A stretch of DNA of 64,000 bases from Cryptomeria japonica (lineage: Eukaryota; Streptophyta; Pinopsida; Cupressales; Cupressaceae), in NCBI RefSeq assembly GCF_030272615.1, contig NC_081405.1, positions 475,792,008 through 475,856,007 on the forward strand, read 5' to 3'. Of this stretch, positions 59,701 through 64,000 are shown piece by piece. The first letter of the stretch is position 1; every line of letters starts with the position of its first letter. The notes below the pieces were generated by a model. It did not search any database and was not told where the DNA came from. It saw only the letters and a list, made by a program, of their open reading frames with translations. The position numbers and the translations under genes were made by a program.

Positions 59701-61155
59701 TGAGTGTGAATGCAGTGAAGGTTGCATATGTACAAATGGGTTGAATTCATGTGTTTCAGAGGTGGCATCATAGTTTTGAGTTGGTCTGATATATTATTGT
59801 TGCAGTTTAAACATAGTGAAAATTAATGTGTTTGATAGTTTTCGGCAAGACCCTATTCAGTCTTAGTGACATCCCTATGTTTCAGTGTGACTTGGTCTAT
59901 CATTGTGATCATTTTTGGGCTATGACGACCTTTTTGTGTTATACTGATAGAGTCCTTGTTCGATGTAACAATGTGGTTCTCCTGCCGACAAGGGATTGGT
60001 TTCGATGTGACATGACTTATTAGCACATTCCTTTTTCCCTCTCATCGACCCTTTGAAGTCTTGCTGATGCAGTCTATTTTTGGCATGACTTGGTGTTTCA
60101 GTGAAAACTTTTTCACCTCTCATCGGGCTATCGCGCTTAATAGGAAATGTGGAACTATTTCACCGAGTTTGTAAGTTTGAGATTCTCTAGATCTTCCAAC
60201 CTCCGATGTGGACCCCATCAAGATTTACATATTCTATGTCGCATGATCACTGCTTGTTGGAAAAGTAGAAGTGTCACTGATTGGTTTTATTTTTGGCCAA
60301 CCTCCGATCTTTGACAGTCGGGCCCACTTCTCCCATTGGTAACTGCTCATTTGCTCACATGTCAGCTATTTGTTATATTCTTCATATCAAGTCATAAGAG
60401 TATGGGCCTAGTCTCCTTTGTGCTTGGTGATGCCATGCAGCAATTGCGGATATATTCTCCCAAGTTGTGTTAGTGTGTGTGGGCTCTATAGTGAGAAGCC
60501 TCTTATCAGGTTATTGCATCCTATATACAATTTTGAAGTCCTTTGTGTTCTTACTTGTGATTTCTAGTTGATCTCCAACCTCCGATAGTCGGACCCACTC
60601 TGTTCGAAGTGTTTGTAGATATACAACTAGCAACTAGGCGTTGGTTCTACCTGATGGTGATGTGTTCATGTGGGTCCCACTAACACCGATTTGCATTTCT
60701 GTGTAACATGGCACTGCGTCATGAGTGAAAATGTCTCTTGCAGAATATGGAAGTCTTAGTGATAAAAGGTCTTTTTCGCCATGGTGGAGATTAAGTTTGG
60801 GCAAAATATCCCCAAATGCCTCGCTATCCCACAATGACAATGATAGGAAAGATGCAGAGTGGAGCATCCTGCTATCCCACAGTAGGAATGATGGAAGAAA
60901 TGAAGACATTGCAGGGAAATAAAATGTGAAGCCAATAACATTTCTCGCTATCCCGCAACATGCAAAAGGATGAAGAGAGGATCTTGTGGTCCCGTAAAAA
61001 GAACAAAGATGTAAGGTGCATCTCACTAGCTCGCAGGAAGAGTGCTTTCACGAGAATGCATATAGCACACATGCTATATGATTTGTAGAACACATCAGTA
61101 CAACTTGTGAATCCACATGGATGTTGACCATATGACTTTGATGGCATATTTTGAT
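59701..61155. other. Unassigned segment with repeated phrases
   Basis: This is more GC-rich than its neighbours. CAACCTCCGAT recurs at about 60198, 60299 and 60568 with GTCGG.CCCACT, and CTATCCCRCAA-type motifs recur at 60822, 60872 and 60949. No protein family is recognised. Confidence 0.35.
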
Positions 61156-61943
61156 TGTTAGGATTCCCAAAGATACTGAGAGGGGGGGGGGCTGAATCAG
61201 TATTTGACCGGTATAATAATTTTCTTAACTTATAACATGAAAAGCATATCAAAACTATGTACATGTAAACCAAAAATAATGCAGTAAATAAGAATAGCAA
61301 CCACAACATAAGAGACACACCATAACACAATATTTTAACAAGGAAACCCGGTGTGGGAAAAACCTCAGTGAGATTTGTGACCCACAATATTCGCTTACTG
61401 GCCAATAAGAGAATATTACTGCTTACAATAGGGGCCTGCACATGCAAGAAGGCCAAGCGCCTAGAGCTCACTGCTCAATCACAAAGAAGTCACACTGACT
61501 TACAAAATAGATTATACTAGTCCAATGTCTTGTACTGCTTTAGATCAACATCTACTATGCTAGATTCAGTACCGGTTCAAGCTCTGCTATATACATAAAC
61601 CCTTATCCCAATAACTCGCACATTAGGTCTGCTATATTCTTTTCATACTTCGCCTTGTAAATGATCTACAATGATCTCATACATATATGAGTCATATTAA
61701 AATTTGCCAAGTCGGCTTACAAAAGATTTTACAATTAATTATAAAATACATTTAAACAAAATTCCCGTCAGTCATGGTGCCGATGATCAATTTTTTTGGT
61801 GCCGGTGATCTGTATACCGGTGTAGAGTCTACCGGTGCCAGTGCCTGTGTCTACCTACCAGTATCACATGATTGTAAGGTTACCATCAATGACAATACCT
61901 TCAATCACCTACAATTTCTCATTGGAGTGTGCATTTGCCAACA
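61156..61943 (-). mobile_element. Solo LTR, 788 bp, copia-type, TSD TTGAT
   Basis: On the plus strand it starts TGTTAGGATTCCC and ends GCATTTGCCAACA, the reverse of the 58324 family. The perfect duplication TTGAT lies at 61151-61155 and 61944-61948. A G-run at about 61183-61192 marks the LTR 3' part, as in its relatives. Confidence 0.93.
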
Positions 61944-62316
61944 TTGATGCTGCGGATGCATGCCGATAAGAAAATTGATCCACGTGGCAGTCGACCAAGT
62001 TTGGCCAGATGATTTGAACAACAAATGAGAAGATTTTAATGACACAGTGCATGCCGATATACATAGAGTTTTACACGGAAGTTGACTGACATTAACCAAG
62101 TGATTTGAAAGTTGAAAATTAAGACAAATGGCTTCCAGGGATCGAAGGATAAATCATATATGTGCATGTTGGTAACTACGGTGAGCTCATTTAAGAAGGC
62201 AGGTGTAGTCGATCCTATCTATGCAAGAAGATGGAGATTTCATTAATGGTGAATCTATTGTAGATGGTTGAGGGGCTCGAGGTGATCAAAAGAGGCAAAA
62301 TATCAGTTCTTACATG
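61944..62316. other. Spacer between solo LTRs
   Basis: No gene recognised; less AT-rich than the average here. Confidence 0.3.
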
Positions 62317-63400
62317 TGTAATACCCTAAAAATGGTCACCTAAACCATGGGCCCCTAATCTCGACAACATCACCAAGGTCCTAACCAAAGGCAATTAAAT
62401 CATTCTTGAGCACATTAATTAATTCTTTAATCATCAAATGCCACATGGCAAGTCAATTACTCAATATTAATTAAATATTTATTTAATTAATTGAATCATT
62501 CCAAGAATATCATTTTGATCAATTATCCTGTTTAATTTATTAAATATCCTAGCATATTTAATTAATTAATAAATTTACCATTTAATCATGCAAAGAATTA
62601 ATTTATTACAAAAGAGGAATTAATTACAAAGCAAGAGTTGAATTGAAAATAAAATAAAAGAATTGAATTGAGAGAGAAATCAAACTTGAGATATTATTTC
62701 TTTTTCTAAATTTAGAACTTGAAATTGGAAAAGCAATTAATTGAATTATTAATCATTCTCTAAAATTAGAACTCCAAGCTTTTCAGAAAAAAGAAGTCCA
62801 GTTGCATTGAAAAAATTCTTTTCTTGAATAAATCAAAGAATTATCTATTTTTATCACAAGTGCATGGAATTAATTAATTCTTATTTCCAATGCAACTTGA
62901 ACTTCTTATCTGAATGCATTTCAATTAAACTATAATTGGAATCTATCTCAAAGTTAACTTAGCCTGATTTCTCAATTATTTTCAATTAATCCTAAATTGA
63001 CCTTTTTTTGTAATCCTCTATAAATTCAACCTTCAGCTCTCATTCAAAACACCCCCAGAGATTTTTGAGAACATGCTTGGACATTATTATTACACTGATT
63101 TTGCTCTGGAGTCATTGAATATATTGTGCTTTTTTAGATTATTTGCATCCATATTTAATTTATTCCATTATTGCTTGAATCCATATTGCTTGAATTCATT
63201 ATTGTTTGAATCTTTCATCCATATTGCATCCATTTAGCTTAATATCATGCTCATATAGATTAAATCCTTTGTCTTGGTGTAGTCTAGTCACTGATAGTGC
63301 TTATAAAAATCTGAGAGCAATCTTATACTCGCATCTTTTAAAAGGCAATTAGTTGCTTTGTTATGGTTTATTATTTATTGATTATTGATTTACTAACCAT
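62317..63400 (+). mobile_element. Solo LTR, about 1084 bp, gypsy-like, TSD TACATG
   Basis: It starts TGTAATACCCTAAAAATGG and ends TTACTAACCA. TACATG flanks it on both sides (62311-62316 and 63401-63406); a 6-bp match probably means a 5-bp duplication plus one chance base. The TATA box CTATAAATTC is at 63018-63027, giving a U3 of about 0.7 kb in plus orientation. Confidence 0.75.
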
Positions 63401-63598
63401 ACATGTAATGACTTAATTGAAGTGCTGTGCCTGCAGCTATCAAACTTATCTCACTTTTTCACACACACCATCTCTAGCACCCACCATGGGGCAGAAGACT
63501 ACATTTTTCGGCCTCCAAGACTAACTTTTTTATTTTTGTTATTTTTCAAATTTTAGACTTTTCGGATTTTTGGCCTTACAAATTTTGCATCATATCAT

Positions 63599-64000
63599 TG
63601 TTAGGAATCCCACAGATACTGAGAGGGGGGGGGGGTGTGAATCAGTATCTAATCGGTAATTAGAATTTCTTAACTTAAAACATGCAAAACATATTATAAC
63701 AGAGTACCAGTATGCAAGAAATAATGCAATAAATAGAATCAAGAACATCCACATGAAAAGCACACCATAACACAAGGATTTAACAAGGAAACCCGGTGTG
63801 GAAAAAACCTCAGTGGGATTTGTGACCCACAATATTCACTCACTGGCCAATAAGAGAATATTACTTACAATAGGGGCCTGCACATACAGGAAGGCCAACT
63901 GCCTAGAGCTCACTGCTCAATGGGAAGTCTCACTGACTTACACTGTGGATTATACAAATCCAATATCTTGTACTATTTTACAATAGCATCTATAATGCCA
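63599..64000 (-). mobile_element. Copia-type LTR, cut by the window edge
   Basis: It starts TGTTAGGAATCCC on the plus strand and follows 61156-61943 closely: the G-run at about 63625-63636, AACAAGGAAACCCGGTGTGG, and GGGCCTGCACATACAGGAAG. It lacks its end, so it is not known whether it is solo or part of a full element. Confidence 0.88.

Noticed and set aside
60634-61471. Overlapping minus-strand ORFs of 130 and 199 residues
   Set aside because: They run across an LTR boundary and contain no known domain; the translation of LTR sequence is not meaningful.

Overview
The window looks like plant nuclear DNA, most likely from a gymnosperm. The support is low gene density, layered retroelements, a Tat-type Ty3/gypsy element with a plant-type second RNase H, L1-type LINEs with DUF4283-like ORF1, and a hevein-plus-barwin PR-4 gene. 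The lineage is an inference; nothing in the window proves conifer rather than another large plant genome. Only one convincing intact host gene is visible, the PR-4 gene at 26336-26965 on the minus strand.

Layout. 1-286 and 16526-20106 are parts of a decayed hAT transposon. It is split by a complete 16.2 kb Tat LTR retrotransposon (287-16525, minus) with equal-length 1893 bp LTRs, TG..CA ends and a perfect CCTAT target duplication. The hAT end abuts an array of 20-bp palindrome-bearing units (20107-23850), and that array is itself split by a 1240 bp copia-type solo LTR. 24318-25390 is a ruined LINE reverse transcriptase. 25592-25881 is a long foldback hairpin. 26100-27110 is the PR-4 gene with promoter and poly(A) signal. 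28130-30000 is a duplicated AT-rich segment split by a 1199 bp solo LTR. 30000-38300 is mostly unassigned degenerate sequence.

38694-41330 is a 5'-truncated LINE (RT to RNase H). It runs with short overlaps into two further ORFs of an unrecognised family (41320-43094). A second, more decayed copy of that family is at about 49550-50940. 44520-44850 is an orphan copy of the PR-4 promoter. 51950-52810 is a LINE ORF1 fragment. 53400-57700 holds remains of a gypsy-like gag element on the minus strand. 58265-64000 holds three solo LTRs with target duplications, plus one LTR cut by the window edge.

The Tat polyprotein (9 internal stops), the hAT transposase (6) and the LINE ORF (6) are each continuous in a single frame, and nearly all the stops can be explained by single C>T or G>A transitions. 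Decay here is therefore dominated by transitions rather than indels. In the Tat element the stops look too numerous for its nearly identical LTRs, which suggests a copy that was already defective when it moved. Sequence comparisons were made by eye; no alignment or database search was run.
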